Shown here one piece after another: positions 9,966 to 18,857 of a stretch of 64,000 nucleotides of DNA. The notes under the pieces were generated by a model, which was given only the letters and a program-made list of their open reading frames with translations, did no database searches and was not told the DNA's origin. The DNA lies in NCBI RefSeq assembly GCF_002220095.1, contig NZ_CP022372.1, forward strand, positions 4,870,501-4,934,500. The letters are read 5' to 3'. The DNA is from Bosea sp. AS-1. GTDB taxonomy: Bacteria; Pseudomonadota; Alphaproteobacteria; Rhizobiales; Beijerinckiaceae. Every line of letters begins with the position of its first letter. The stretch's first letter is position 1. Position numbers and translations under genes: made by a program.

Positions 9966-10963
9966 GCATGGCCAGCGCTCCGCCGCATGGCGCAGCAACT
10001 GCTGCGCGACCGGCTTCTCCGATCGTGCGCCGGCTCGCACCACTCGTCATCTTCGCCCTGCTCGCCCTATTGCCGATCGCCGCCACGCTCGGCCTGCCCG
10101 CGCATTGGCTGACGCTGGTGACGCGGGCGATGATCTTCGCGATCGCGGCGCTCTCGCTCGATCTGATCCTCGGCATCGGCGGGCTGATCTCCTTCGGCCA
10201 TGCCGCCTTCATCGGCATCGGCGCCTATGGCGCCGGCATCCTGATTGCCGAGGGCCAGACCGAGCTGCTGGTGGCGCTGCCGGTCATCCTTCTCGCCTGC
10301 GCCATCTTCGCGACCGTCACCGGCTATGTCTCGCTGCGCACGCGCGGCGTCGCCTTCATCATGATCACGCTGGCTTTCGGGCAGATGGCCTTCTACTTCG
10401 CGCAGGCGCTCTCGGCCTATGGCGGCGACGACGGTCTGACGCTCTACGAAAAGAGTACGCTGCTCGGACATGACATCTTCGGCAACCGCACCGGCTTCTA
10501 TTATATCGCGCTCGGCACGTTGGCGGCCTGCTACGCGCTGGCGCGGCGGCTCGTGGCGTCGCGCTTCGGCCGCGTGCTGCGGGCGGCGCGGGAAAATGCC
10601 GTGCGCGTCACCGTCACCGGCTATGACGTCAACCATGTCCGGCTCGGTGCCTATGTGATCAGCGGGATGATGGCGGGGCTCGCCGGCTTCCTGCTCGCCA
10701 ACCAGACCGATTTCGTCAGCCCGGCCTATATGTCGTGGCCACGCTCGGGCGAGCTGATCTTCATGGTCGTGCTCGGCGGCGTCGGCTCGCTTTATGGTGC
10801 GATTCTCGGCGCCCTCGCCTTCCTCGTGACCGAGGACGTGCTCTCCAGCCTGACACAGAACTGGAAGGTCATCTTCGGCCCGCTGATCGTGCTCTTCGTG
10901 CTGTTCACCCATGGCGGCATCGCGGGCCTCCTCGCCAAGCTCAGGGGCGGCCGCAATGGCTGA
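9962..10963 (+). CDS. livM: LivM-type ABC permease
   Basis: This 333-aa multi-pass permease is the LivH partner. Hallmarks are IFAIAALSLDLILGIGGLISFGHAAFIGIGAY near residue 60 and VVLGGVGSLYGAILGALAF near the C-terminus. It is translationally coupled at both ends: its ATG overlaps the livH stop and its tail overlaps the livG start by eight bases. A basic, alanine-rich cytoplasmic N-terminus of about 20 residues precedes the first helix. Confidence 0.92.
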   Translation: MSMASAPPHGAATAARPASPIVRRLAPLVIFALLALLPIAATLGLPAHWLTLVTRAMIFAIAALSLDLILGIGGLISFGHAAFIGIGAYGAGILIAEGQTELLVALPVILLACAIFATVTGYVSLRTRGVAFIMITLAFGQMAFYFAQALSAYGGDDGLTLYEKSTLLGHDIFGNRTGFYYIALGTLAACYALARRLVASRFGRVLRAARENAVRVTVTGYDVNHVRLGAYVISGMMAGLAGFLLANQTDFVSPAYMSWPRSGELIFMVVLGGVGSLYGAILGALAFLVTEDVLSSLTQNWKVIFGPLIVLFVLFTHGGIAGLLAKLRGGRNG

Positions 10964-11705
10964 GCCAGCGCTCGCACTGAAAGGGCTCGCCAAGGCGTTC
11001 GGCGCGCTCAAGGTCACGAACGGAGTCGACCTCACCGTCGCTCCCGGCGAACTCCACGCGCTGATCGGCCCAAATGGGGCCGGCAAGACCACTCTGGTCC
11101 ACCAGATATCCGGGACGCTCCGGCCGGATTCCGGCACGATCCTGTTCAGCGGCCAGGACATCACCCGTCTGTCGCCGCAAGCGCGGGCACGGGCCGGGCT
11201 CGCCCGTACCTTCCAGATCACCTCGACCATCGCCTCGCTCTCGGTGCTGGAGAACGTCGCGCTCGGCGTGCAGGCGAGAAGCCCCCGCCCACTGTCTCTG
11301 TTCCGCGACGCGGCGCATGACGAAGCGCTGAACGCTCCCGCCTGGGAAGCGCTGGAAGCGGTTGGCCTCGCTGAGCGCGCCCATGCGCCCGCAGGCAGCC
11401 TCTCGCATGGCGAGAAGCGCGCCCTTGAAATCGCGATGGCGCTGACGCTGCAACCCAAGCTCATCCTGCTCGACGAGCCGCTGGCCGGCGTCGGGCACGA
11501 GGAGGGCGAGCGCCTGATCGCGCTGTTGAACAGCCTCAAGGGCCGCTTCGCCATGCTCCTGGTCGAGCACGACATGAGCGCCGTCTTCGCGCTCGCCGAC
11601 CGCGTCACCGTGCTGGTCTATGGCGGTGTCATCGCCTCGGGCGAGCCGGCGGCGGTGCGGGCCGATCCGGCCGTGCGGCAGGCCTATCTCGGCGAGGAGG
11701 GCTAG
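10956..11705 (+). CDS. livG: LivG-type ABC ATPase
   Basis: The 249-aa ATPase has Walker A GPNGAGKTT, a livG-type signature LSHGEKRALEIAMAL, Walker B LILLDEPLAGV and the H-loop LLVEHDM. It should energise the LivHM permease together with LivF. I chose ATG 10956, inside the end of livM, because family sequence (MAEPALALKGLAKAFGALK) begins there. Confidence 0.92.
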   Translation: MAEPALALKGLAKAFGALKVTNGVDLTVAPGELHALIGPNGAGKTTLVHQISGTLRPDSGTILFSGQDITRLSPQARARAGLARTFQITSTIASLSVLENVALGVQARSPRPLSLFRDAAHDEALNAPAWEALEAVGLAERAHAPAGSLSHGEKRALEIAMALTLQPKLILLDEPLAGVGHEEGERLIALLNSLKGRFAMLLVEHDMSAVFALADRVTVLVYGGVIASGEPAAVRADPAVRQAYLGEEG

Positions 11706-11707
11706 CG

Positions 11708-12406
11708 GTGCTCAGCGTCGAAGGGCTCGATGCCGGATACGGCGAGGCGCAGATCCTGTTCGGGGTCGATCTCACTGTGGGCGAAGGCGAGGTCGTGACC
11801 CTGCTCGGCCGCAACGGCATGGGCAAGACCACGACGGTGCGCTCGATCATGGGGCTCCTGCCTGCAAAGGCCGGCAAGATCGCCTTCGGCGGGCGCGACC
11901 TGACAGGTGCCGCGCCCTTCCGCATCGCCCAGGCCGGGATCGGGCTCGTGCCGGAGGGGCGCCAGATCTTTCCGACGCTCTCGGTCGAGGAAAACCTGAT
12001 CGCAACTGCGGCGGATCGCTCCGGCAAGAAGCGCTGGAACCTGGAGCGGATCTACGCTTTCTTTCCACGCCTGAAGGAAAGACGGGAAAATCGCGGCAAT
12101 CAGCTTTCCGGCGGCGAGCAGCAGATGCTGGCGATTGGCCGGGCGCTGATGACCAACCCGAAGCTGATCATCCTCGACGAGGCAACCGAGGGGCTCGCCC
12201 CCCTGATCCGCGAGGAAATCTGGGCCTGCCTGACGGCGCTGAAGGCAGAGGGCGAATCCATCCTCGTCATAGACAAGAATGTCGACGCCCTGGTTCGGAT
12301 CGCCGACCGACATATCGTACTGGAGAAGGGACGTGTCGTCTGGCGCGGTTCCAGCGCGGAGCTGCGCAGCGACAGTGCCGTGAAGGACCGGTTTCTCCAC
12401 TTCTAG
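11708..12406 (+). CDS. livF: LivF-type ABC ATPase
   Basis: This 232-aa ATPase begins with GTG two bases after the livG stop. It has Walker A GRNGMGKTTT, signature LSGGEQQMLAIGRAL, Walker B LIILDEATEGLAP and the LivF-type IDKNVDAL switch region (Lys where many ABC proteins have His). It completes the SBP-HMGF importer. Confidence 0.92.
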   Translation: MLSVEGLDAGYGEAQILFGVDLTVGEGEVVTLLGRNGMGKTTTVRSIMGLLPAKAGKIAFGGRDLTGAAPFRIAQAGIGLVPEGRQIFPTLSVEENLIATAADRSGKKRWNLERIYAFFPRLKERRENRGNQLSGGEQQMLAIGRALMTNPKLIILDEATEGLAPLIREEIWACLTALKAEGESILVIDKNVDALVRIADRHIVLEKGRVVWRGSSAELRSDSAVKDRFLHF

Positions 12407-12460
12407 CAGACCATGCCACCGCCACCGGCCCGCAGGCCGGCAGATGAGGAGAGCAAGACC

Positions 12461-12919
12461 ATGAACCCGCTGACTGCCGGCGTGACGCGCGCCAATGAAG
12501 GCCTCGACGGCATTTCCTGGAACATCCTCGGCCAGACCTATGTGCCGAAGACGCTGACCGAGGAGAGCTTCTCCTGGCATGCGACCTTCCCGCCCGGCAC
12601 CTTCGTGCCGCCGCATATCCACACGACGCAGGACGAGTTCATCTACATGCTGGAGGGGCGGCTCGACCTCCTGCTCGACGGCAAGGAAAGCTTCGCCACC
12701 GCGGGCGACCTGATCAAGCTGCCGCGCAATGTCCCGCACGGCCTGTTCAACAAGAGCGACGCGACAGTGAAATGCCTGTTCTGGGTCTCGCCGACGGCAC
12801 GGCTCTACGACCTGTTCTGGGGCATCCACTCCATGGCCGAGCAGAAGCCGGCCGATGTCGTTGCGCTCTCGGCCAAGCATGAGGTCGACTTCCTGCCGCC
12901 CCCGCCGGACGCGGGTTGA
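12461..12919 (+). CDS. Single-domain metal-binding cupin
   Basis: The 152-aa cytoplasmic protein has both cupin motifs intact. Motif 1 is PPHIHTTQDEFIYMLEG (His52, His54, Glu59) and motif 2 is PRNVPHGLFN (His93), giving a 3-His/1-Glu metal site. Such proteins range from dioxygenases and isomerases to ligand sensors. ATG 12461 follows GAGGAGAG, 54 bp after livF, so it is the last gene of the transporter operon. Being co-regulated with a flavin monooxygenase suggests a catabolic step (inference). The reaction is not known. Confidence 0.8.
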   Translation: MNPLTAGVTRANEGLDGISWNILGQTYVPKTLTEESFSWHATFPPGTFVPPHIHTTQDEFIYMLEGRLDLLLDGKESFATAGDLIKLPRNVPHGLFNKSDATVKCLFWVSPTARLYDLFWGIHSMAEQKPADVVALSAKHEVDFLPPPPDAG

Positions 12920-12948
12920 AGCAGGGAGAATTCTGTAAGGAACCGGGC

Positions 12949-13046
12949 CGTCATCGCGGGCTTGACCCGGGATTCATGCCGGAGCGCTGCCGGGCAAGGT
13001 TCAGGCATGGATCCCGGATCTCCGTTTCGCTGCGTCCGGGATGACT
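12949..13046. repeat. REP-like palindromic intergenic repeat, copy 1
   Basis: Nested inverted repeats fill the gap between two converging genes: outer GTCATCGCGGG and CCGGGATGAC, inner CGGGATTCATGCC (12968-12980) and GGCATGGATCCCGG (13004-13017). The motif recurs at 15687-15715. Such 'cccgggatccatgcc' elements are dispersed in many Hyphomicrobiales genomes. It may also end transcription from both sides. Confidence 0.6.
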
Positions 13047-13074
13047 CGCGCTTTCTGGAAACGCAGTCGTAGCG

Positions 13075-14319
13075 CTAAGTCTTCCGCGCGAGCTGCTCAG
13101 CCGAGAAGCCCGCCTTGCCGGCATAGCCCTTGACGATCTGCTCGCGCCTGGCGTGGTCGAGCACCTCGTCGACGTCGTCGAAGCCTTGCGGGGCCAACTC
13201 TTCCACAGCATCGATGACCCGCTCGGGGCCGCCGACCCGGTTCATCGCCACCACCTCCGCCGTCGCCGGCAGGCGCTCGGCCTCATAGGCCGCGAGCGCC
13301 TGGCGCGGATGCTCGGCCTTCGCCAACCAGTCGGCGAGGCAGCGCGCATCGAGGATCGCCTGTGAGGCACCGTTAGAACCGACCGGATACATCGGGTGTG
13401 CCGCATCCCCGAGCAGCGTGACGCGGCCATGGGTCCAGCACGGCAGCGGATCGCGGTCGCACATCGGATACTCCCAGAAGGCGGAGGTCGCACGGACCAG
13501 CCCGAGGATATCGACGCCCGGAACGCTGAAGCGGCGCGCGAAGGGCAACACGTCTTCCAGGCGGCCCGGCTTCGACCAGGCCTCCTTCGGCGGCGGCTTT
13601 TCCGGGTCGCCTGCGCGGATATTGACGACCCAGTTGGTCAGGCGCGTCTGCGGCGTCGCTCCCTGGCCGATCGGGTAGAGCACCAGCTTGCCGGCCATGC
13701 CACCGGCGATGATCATGCTCTCACCGTCGAGGAAGACCGGCCAATCGCAGGCCCCGCGCCACATCTGGACGCCCTGCCAGCGCGGCGGCCCCTGATGGGG
13801 GAAATAGAAGGAGCGAACGGCCGAGTGGATGCCGTCGGCGCCCACCAGGATGTCGCCGCGCGCCGTTTCGCCAGCCTCGCCGAAGCGCGCATCGCCAAAG
13901 TGAGCCGTGACGCCGCCTTCGTCCTGCAGGAAGCCGAGCAGGCGGCGGCCGGTGCGGACAGCATCCCTGCCCAGGCGCTCCCTCACCGCATCGCAGATCA
14001 CGCGCTGCAACCGACCGCGATGGATCGAGAATTGCGGCACCGGCGCGCCCGCATGCAGGCCTCGCAACTCGCGCCAGACCGCCTGGCCGAAGCGATTCAT
14101 GTAGATCAACTCGCGCGTGCGGATGCCAACTTCGTCGAGGGCCGGCAGCAAGCCGAGATCGGCGAGTTCGCGGATCGCATGCGGCAACGTGTTGATCCCG
14201 ACGCCGACCTCACGGATCTCGCTGGCCTGCTCGTAGACCGTCGCGCCGATACCCCGCGCATGGAGCATCAGCGCCAAGGTCAACCCGCCGATACCGCCGC
14301 CGACGATGATCACCCGCAT
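13075..14319 (-). CDS. FAD-dependent monooxygenase, PhzS/salicylate-hydroxylase-like
   Basis: The 414-aa group A flavoprotein hydroxylase has the FAD-binding GGGIGGLTLALMLHARG motif at its N-terminus, the DG motif GADGIHSAVR in the middle and the GD motif LLGDAAHPMYPVGSNGASQAILDA near residue 300. The closest recognised style is PhzS (phenazine N-methyl-carboxylate hydroxylase) and salicylate 1-monooxygenase. It should hydroxylate an aromatic ring using NAD(P)H and O2. ATG 14319 follows GAGGGAA and starts right at the FAD motif. A copy of the 20-bp operator lies about 40 bp upstream, tying it to the liv/cupin operon that faces it. Confidence 0.87.
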   Translation of the reverse strand: MRVIIVGGGIGGLTLALMLHARGIGATVYEQASEIREVGVGINTLPHAIRELADLGLLPALDEVGIRTRELIYMNRFGQAVWRELRGLHAGAPVPQFSIHRGRLQRVICDAVRERLGRDAVRTGRRLLGFLQDEGGVTAHFGDARFGEAGETARGDILVGADGIHSAVRSFYFPHQGPPRWQGVQMWRGACDWPVFLDGESMIIAGGMAGKLVLYPIGQGATPQTRLTNWVVNIRAGDPEKPPPKEAWSKPGRLEDVLPFARRFSVPGVDILGLVRATSAFWEYPMCDRDPLPCWTHGRVTLLGDAAHPMYPVGSNGASQAILDARCLADWLAKAEHPRQALAAYEAERLPATAEVVAMNRVGGPERVIDAVEELAPQGFDDVDEVLDHARREQIVKGYAGKAGFSAEQLARKT

Positions 14320-14357
14320 GCGTCCGTTCCCTCGAATGCGCCCGCTCACCGGGTCTG

Positions 14358-14377
14358 ATATTTTAAGTTTGAAATAT
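14358..14377. promoter_or_regulatory. MarR-like 20-bp operator, copy 2
   Basis: ATATTTTAAGTTTGAAATAT lies 39 bp upstream of the flavoprotein start codon (minus strand). It differs from copy 1 (7656-7675) at two positions. An AT-rich island in GC-rich surroundings supports a promoter/operator role. Confidence 0.6.
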
Positions 14378-14691
14378 CTCTTTTCGCTTTGTCAATCACG
14401 CGAGAAATGGCGGGCCCCGATGAGCCACGCTGAAGCCGAGCTCCGCAAAGACGCGACATCCGGTGTCTGAGCGTGAGACGTTCTGCAACCGGCCGAGCCC
14501 GGTTTTCAGCGCCGATACCGGAACAATGCCCCGGCATGGCGGCGTTGTTTTCATCGAGCTGTCACGTCTGCCCCGGATAAAGCCGGGCTGGCCGAAGGAT
14601 GGCTCGGGCCGCGCTCCAGCGGCCCACTGGCCTCCCTCTCGGACTCGCATGCCGGGTCGTTTCAATCTGCCACGCCTGAGAAGTTGAGATC
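14378..14691. other. Gene-free stretch upstream of ppk2
   Basis: I find no convincing gene here. The only structure is a short CCCGG-ataaa-GCCGGG inverted repeat near 14573-14588, which looks like a fragment of a dispersed palindromic repeat. The ppk2 promoter must lie here, but no consensus promoter stands out. Confidence 0.4.
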
Positions 14692-15597
14692 ATGTCGCCC
14701 GACCACATGGACCGAATCAAGGACGAGATCATCGACAGCTTCGACGAGGAGCTAGAACTGCAGCTCGAGGATGACCGCCTCGATGAGCTGGTTACGGAAG
14801 GGCTGGAAGATCCGGACGGCAGGACGCTCGATCGCAGGATCTATTTCCGCGAGCTCTTCCGGCTGCAGCACGAGCTCGTGCGCCTGCAGGACTGGGTCCA
14901 GCACAAGAAGCTCAAGGTCGTCGTGCTGTTCGAGGGGCGCGATTCCGCCGGCAAGGGCGGCGCCATCAAGCGCGTCACCCAGCGGCTCAATCCCCGCGTC
15001 TGCCGCGTCGTCGCCCTCCCCGCCCCGACAGAGCGCGAGCGCAACCAGTGGTATTTCCAGCGCTATGTCCCGCATCTGCCAACAGCGGGCGAAATGGTGC
15101 TGTTCGATCGCTCCTGGTACAACCGCGCCGGCGTCGAGCGCGTGATGGGCTTCTGCACGCCCGACGAGCTCGAGGAGTTCTTCCGCTCGGTTCCCGATTT
15201 CGAGCACATGCTCGTGCGCTCGGGCATCATCCTGATCAAGTACTGGTTCTCGATCACCGACGAGGAGCAGGAATTCCGCTTCCGGATGCGCATCGAGGAT
15301 CCGCTGAAGCAGTGGAAGCTCTCGCCGATGGACCTCGAAAGCCGCGTGCACTGGGAAGCCTATACCCAGGCCAAGGAAGAGATGCTGGAGCGCACCCACA
15401 CCGCGCATGCGCCTTGGTGGGTCGTGCAGGCGGTCGACAAGAAGCGGGCGCGCCTCAACATGATCGCGCATCTGCTCGGCCAGATTCCTTACGAAAACGT
15501 ACCGAAACCGGAAATCGTCCTGCCCGCACGCGTGCGGAACCCCGACTATCTGCGCCATCCGGTGCCGCCGGAGATGTATGTGCCGGAAGCCTATTGA
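14692..15597 (+). CDS. ppk2: Polyphosphate kinase 2
   Basis: The 301-aa class I PPK2 transfers phosphate between polyphosphate and nucleotides (typically GDP/ADP to GTP/ATP). Walker A is FEGRDSAGKGGAIKR at about residues 80-94. The Walker B/lid region is LFDRSWYNRAGVERVMGFC at about 140-158. The acidic N-terminal 45 residues, ending before RIYFRELFRLQHELVRLQDW, are usual for the one-domain form. The start has alternatives (ATG 14707). It stands alone, tail-to-tail with the next operon. Confidence 0.95.
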   Translation: MSPDHMDRIKDEIIDSFDEELELQLEDDRLDELVTEGLEDPDGRTLDRRIYFRELFRLQHELVRLQDWVQHKKLKVVVLFEGRDSAGKGGAIKRVTQRLNPRVCRVVALPAPTERERNQWYFQRYVPHLPTAGEMVLFDRSWYNRAGVERVMGFCTPDELEEFFRSVPDFEHMLVRSGIILIKYWFSITDEEQEFRFRMRIEDPLKQWKLSPMDLESRVHWEAYTQAKEEMLERTHTAHAPWWVVQAVDKKRARLNMIAHLLGQIPYENVPKPEIVLPARVRNPDYLRHPVPPEMYVPEAY

Positions 15598-15686
15598 GGA
15601 ACGGTGCGCGCTCTGACAGTTGCCGATCGAACGGAAGCGGGAATAGCCTGCTTCCATCGACAGCGTCGTCCCGGACCTGATCCTGG

Positions 15687-15715
15687 ATCCATGCCGGATT
15701 GGTTCCGGCATGGAT
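15687..15715. repeat. REP-like palindromic repeat, copy 2
   Basis: ATCCATGCCGGA (15687-15698) and TCCGGCATGGAT (15704-15715) form a perfect 12-bp stem around TTGGT. It sits between the converging ppk2 and amidohydrolase genes and shares the CATGCC/GGCATG core of the 12949-13046 element. Confidence 0.65.
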
Positions 15716-15734
15716 GCTCCGTGTTCCAGCCTCT

Positions 15735-17168
15735 CTATCTTTTCGGGAAGGTCAGCGGCGAGTAGTCCGTGACCGGCCGCTTCGCCCAATCGTTCTGCGG
15801 AGCGGCCGCCTCGGTCCGCTTCTGCCCTTCATGCAGGCGCCGCGCGGCTGCGGGGTAATCCATCGTCAGGACGGTCCCGTCCTGCACGACCAGCCGGCCG
15901 TCGACATAGACGCGATCGACGGCTCGCTCGGCCGCGGCATAGACCAGGCTGCGGACGGGATCGCGATGCGGCTGCATCATCGGATGGTCGAGGTCGATGA
16001 GGACGAGGTCTGCCTTCGTGCCCGCCTCCAGGCGGCCGATGTCGTTGCGGCCGAGCGCTGCGGCGCCGGCCGTGGTTGCCGCCTCGAACAGATCGGTCGT
16101 GGTCAGGGTGCGCGGGCTTTCCGCCATCAGCCGGGCGACATAGCCGGCATGGCGCATCTCCTCGAGCATGTTGTGCGGATAAGTGTCGGTGCCGAGCCCG
16201 ATCCTCACGCCCGCGCGGCGGTAGCGCCCGAAATCGTCGAGCGCGATGCCGCGGCGCATGAACACCGTCGGACAATGCGCGACACGCGTGCCGGTTTCGG
16301 CGAGCAAAGCGAGATCGCGCCGGCTGTGCCAGGCGACGCGCGGATAATCGTCGAGGAAAATGGCGTGGCCGATGATGCTCGTGTCTCCCAGCACGCCGAG
16401 CTGTTCGAGCCACTGGATCGGCGAAACGCCGTGCCGGCGCGTGATCTCGTGAAATTCGACCGTCGACTGGGCGGCATGGATCTGCCAGGGCAGTTTGCGG
16501 CGCTTCGCTTCGGCGTGGCTGTCCTTGATGAGCCCTTCGCTGCAGGTGTCGATCTGCGCCGGACAGACCATGCCGAAGAGGCGCTCGGAGGGATGCCTGT
16601 CCGCCTGCTCGATCAGGTCGAGCGCCTGGGCCATCGCCGCCTGCCCGGCCTTCTCGTCCCATTCGTATTCGACGACATGGCCGTTCTTGGTGTACCAGCG
16701 GGCCGAGCGGAACATCGGCGAGACGCAGACGCGTAGGCCGCTGTTCGCGGCGAGATCGAGCCAGGCCGGATGGGCAACGGACAGGTCGGCGACCGTGGTG
16801 ACGCCCGACAGCAGCAGCTCCGAATAGGCGACCTGGACGCAGTCCGGCACGGCTTCGGCGTCCGGCCGCAGGATCGGCATGAATTCATAGAGCGAGGAGT
16901 TGTAGAGGGCAGGCGAGCCGAGCTCGTCGAGGAAGCCCTTGTTCAGCGGCTCGCTCGACGGGTGCGAGTGGATGTTGACGAGGCCGGGCATGACCATGCG
17001 CCCGCGCCCGTCGACGGTCTCGTCCGCCTGGCCTTCATAGCGCTTGCCGACGAAGCGGATCGTGCCGTCCTCGAAGGCGACGTCGGCCCCATACAGGTAG
17101 ACATGGCGGGAGGCTTCCGCGTCCCAGGCGACGACGACGTCGGCATTCTTGATGACCGTGACCGTCAT
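15735..17168 (-). CDS. Amidohydrolase of the AtzA/TrzN/guanine-deaminase type
   Basis: The 477-aa metal-dependent hydrolase has HSH metal ligands His67 and His69 (NIHSHPSSEP), His231 (WQIHAAQ), His268 (IIGHAIFLDD) and Asp328 (GLGTDTYPHN), the mononuclear amidohydrolase set. Relatives deaminate or dechlorinate triazines and purine-like rings or hydrolyse amidines. ATG 17168 follows GGGAA; the frame remains open upstream only as an antisense-like shadow of the SBP gene. It is the last gene of an operon with an SBP, two permeases and a second amidohydrolase. The substrate is probably an N-containing compound delivered by that importer (inference). Confidence 0.88.
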   Translation of the reverse strand: MTVTVIKNADVVVAWDAEASRHVYLYGADVAFEDGTIRFVGKRYEGQADETVDGRGRMVMPGLVNIHSHPSSEPLNKGFLDELGSPALYNSSLYEFMPILRPDAEAVPDCVQVAYSELLLSGVTTVADLSVAHPAWLDLAANSGLRVCVSPMFRSARWYTKNGHVVEYEWDEKAGQAAMAQALDLIEQADRHPSERLFGMVCPAQIDTCSEGLIKDSHAEAKRRKLPWQIHAAQSTVEFHEITRRHGVSPIQWLEQLGVLGDTSIIGHAIFLDDYPRVAWHSRRDLALLAETGTRVAHCPTVFMRRGIALDDFGRYRRAGVRIGLGTDTYPHNMLEEMRHAGYVARLMAESPRTLTTTDLFEAATTAGAAALGRNDIGRLEAGTKADLVLIDLDHPMMQPHRDPVRSLVYAAAERAVDRVYVDGRLVVQDGTVLTMDYPAAARRLHEGQKRTEAAAPQNDWAKRPVTDYSPLTFPKR

Positions 17169-17236
17169 GATGTTCCCTTCCTCCCCATAGGCATGGCAAG
17201 GCGCCGCGCAGCCCGGGCCGCGCGGCGCCTGATCGT

Positions 17237-18823
17237 TCAGCGCTTCAGCTTGATGTCGAGGCCCTTGTAGAGGCCGGCGCCGTAGATTCCGTGGGCGCGA
17301 ACGCCCTCGAGGCGATCGCCGGCCACGACCCAGAGCGGCTGCGAGACCAGCGGCACCCAGACATTCGCGTCGGTGAGCTGCATCTGGACGGCGCTGATCG
17401 CGTCCTTGCGCGCCTTGTCGTCGACGGCGGTCGCGGCTGCCTTCAGCAGTTCGTCGGTCTTCGGATCCTTCCAGTTCATCCGGTTCGGCGTCGGCACCTG
17501 GCGGCTGGCGAAATAGAGGTTCAGGGCCTCCGTCGCCGTGACATAGGGGTAGGACATGTAGAAGGCGTCGAACTCCTGCGTCGCGAGCTTGCCCCAGGCG
17601 ACGGTCGCATCCCAGAGCTGGATCTTCATGTCGATGCCGACCTTGCGCAGATCCGCCTGCATCGCCTCGGAAATGCGCGGATTCACGTCGTTGCGGATAC
17701 CGTAGACGGTGAAGGTCGCCTTCTTGCCATCCTTCTCGCGGATGCCGTCGGAGCCCGGCTTCCAGCCCGCCGCCTCCAGCACCTTTATGGCGCCGGCGGG
17801 GTCGTGCTTCGGCATCGCCGCCGCCGAAGCCTTGTCGTAGTCGAGGACGGCGGGATTGAGCAGCGACGGCAGGACCTGGCCCTTGCCGAAGAAGATCGCC
17901 TTGGCGATAGCCTGCTTGTCGACGGCCATGTTGACCGCCTCGCGGATGGCCTTGTCGCTCGAAACGGGCTTGTCGATCTTGAAGCCCATGAAGACGTCGT
18001 AGATGTAATTTTCCTGCCGGAGCACCTGCATGCCCGGGATGCGCTGCATGGTGTCGAGCGCGATATAGGGCATGTAGTAGGTCACGTCGGCTTGCTTGGC
18101 CTGAATCGCAGCCATCAGCGTGTTCGATTCTGGAATGATCTTCCAGACGATCTCGTCGATCTGCGGCTTCGGATCCTTGTAGATCGGCGGCCCCCAGCTG
18201 TAATAGGGGTTCTTCTTCATCACCAGTTCCTGGCGCGGCGTCCACTTCACCCAGCAATAGGGTCCGGTCGCGTTGAAGCCCTGCACGCCGAAATTCGCAC
18301 CAAGCTTCTCGACCGTGTTCTTGTCGACCACCGAGGCGAAGGACAAGGCGAGCTGGAAGAGCAGGTCGCTATAGGGTTCCTTCAGCTCGTAGATCAGCGT
18401 GGAATCGCCGTCGGCGCGGATATCCTTGACCGGGCCGGCGCGGAAGGAGACCGGCGACTTGCTGGCCGGGTCGATCCAGCGCTTCAGCGAATAGACCACG
18501 TCGTCAACGGTCATCGGGCGGCCGTCGCAGAACTTCACGTCCTTGCGCAGCTTGAAGCTGTAGGTCTTGCCGTCCGGCGAAACCGTCCAGGATTCGGCGA
18601 GGCCGGGCTTGATCGTCTTCATGTCGAAGTCGACCGTCACCAACGTGTCGGCCAGCATGTACATCGCCTCGGCAGCGGAGGTCGAGGTCGAGCGGATCGG
18701 ATCGTAATTGTCGGCGTCGATGATGCGCAGGATCGAGAGCGGCGCCTTTTGCTGCGCGACAGCGGGCGCAGCGGCGAGCGTCACGGCCGCGCCGGCGAGA
18801 AGCAAGGTCGAGAGTTTCAGCAT
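17237..18823 (-). CDS. Peptide/nickel-type ABC substrate-binding protein (SBP_bac_5)
   Basis: The 528-aa periplasmic protein has a signal peptide MLKLSTLLLAGAAVTLAAAPAVAQ. It then shows the cluster C fold: GLAESWTVSPDGKTYSFKLR, VKFCDGRPMTVDDVVYSLKRW, and FKIDKPVSSDKAIREAVNMAVDKQAI. ATG 18823 follows AAGGGGAA. It follows the dppC-like permease and precedes the AtzA-like hydrolase, so this importer feeds an amidohydrolase operon. The large family does not tell the ligand. Confidence 0.92.
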   Translation of the reverse strand: MLKLSTLLLAGAAVTLAAAPAVAQQKAPLSILRIIDADNYDPIRSTSTSAAEAMYMLADTLVTVDFDMKTIKPGLAESWTVSPDGKTYSFKLRKDVKFCDGRPMTVDDVVYSLKRWIDPASKSPVSFRAGPVKDIRADGDSTLIYELKEPYSDLLFQLALSFASVVDKNTVEKLGANFGVQGFNATGPYCWVKWTPRQELVMKKNPYYSWGPPIYKDPKPQIDEIVWKIIPESNTLMAAIQAKQADVTYYMPYIALDTMQRIPGMQVLRQENYIYDVFMGFKIDKPVSSDKAIREAVNMAVDKQAIAKAIFFGKGQVLPSLLNPAVLDYDKASAAAMPKHDPAGAIKVLEAAGWKPGSDGIREKDGKKATFTVYGIRNDVNPRISEAMQADLRKVGIDMKIQLWDATVAWGKLATQEFDAFYMSYPYVTATEALNLYFASRQVPTPNRMNWKDPKTDELLKAAATAVDDKARKDAISAVQMQLTDANVWVPLVSQPLWVVAGDRLEGVRAHGIYGAGLYKGLDIKLKR

Positions 18824-18857
18824 CGATCGGTTCCCCTTTTTTGATGGTGGTCGAAAG

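Noticed and set aside
14463..14687. A 74-codon open frame before ppk2
   Set aside because: No ribosome binding site, no conserved pattern, and it overlaps a probable repeat fragment.
15735..18257. An apparent 840-aa fusion of the AtzA-like hydrolase with an upstream region
   Set aside because: The extra N-terminal part is only an open frame overlapping the SBP gene; the hydrolase has its own ATG at 17168 and ribosome binding site.
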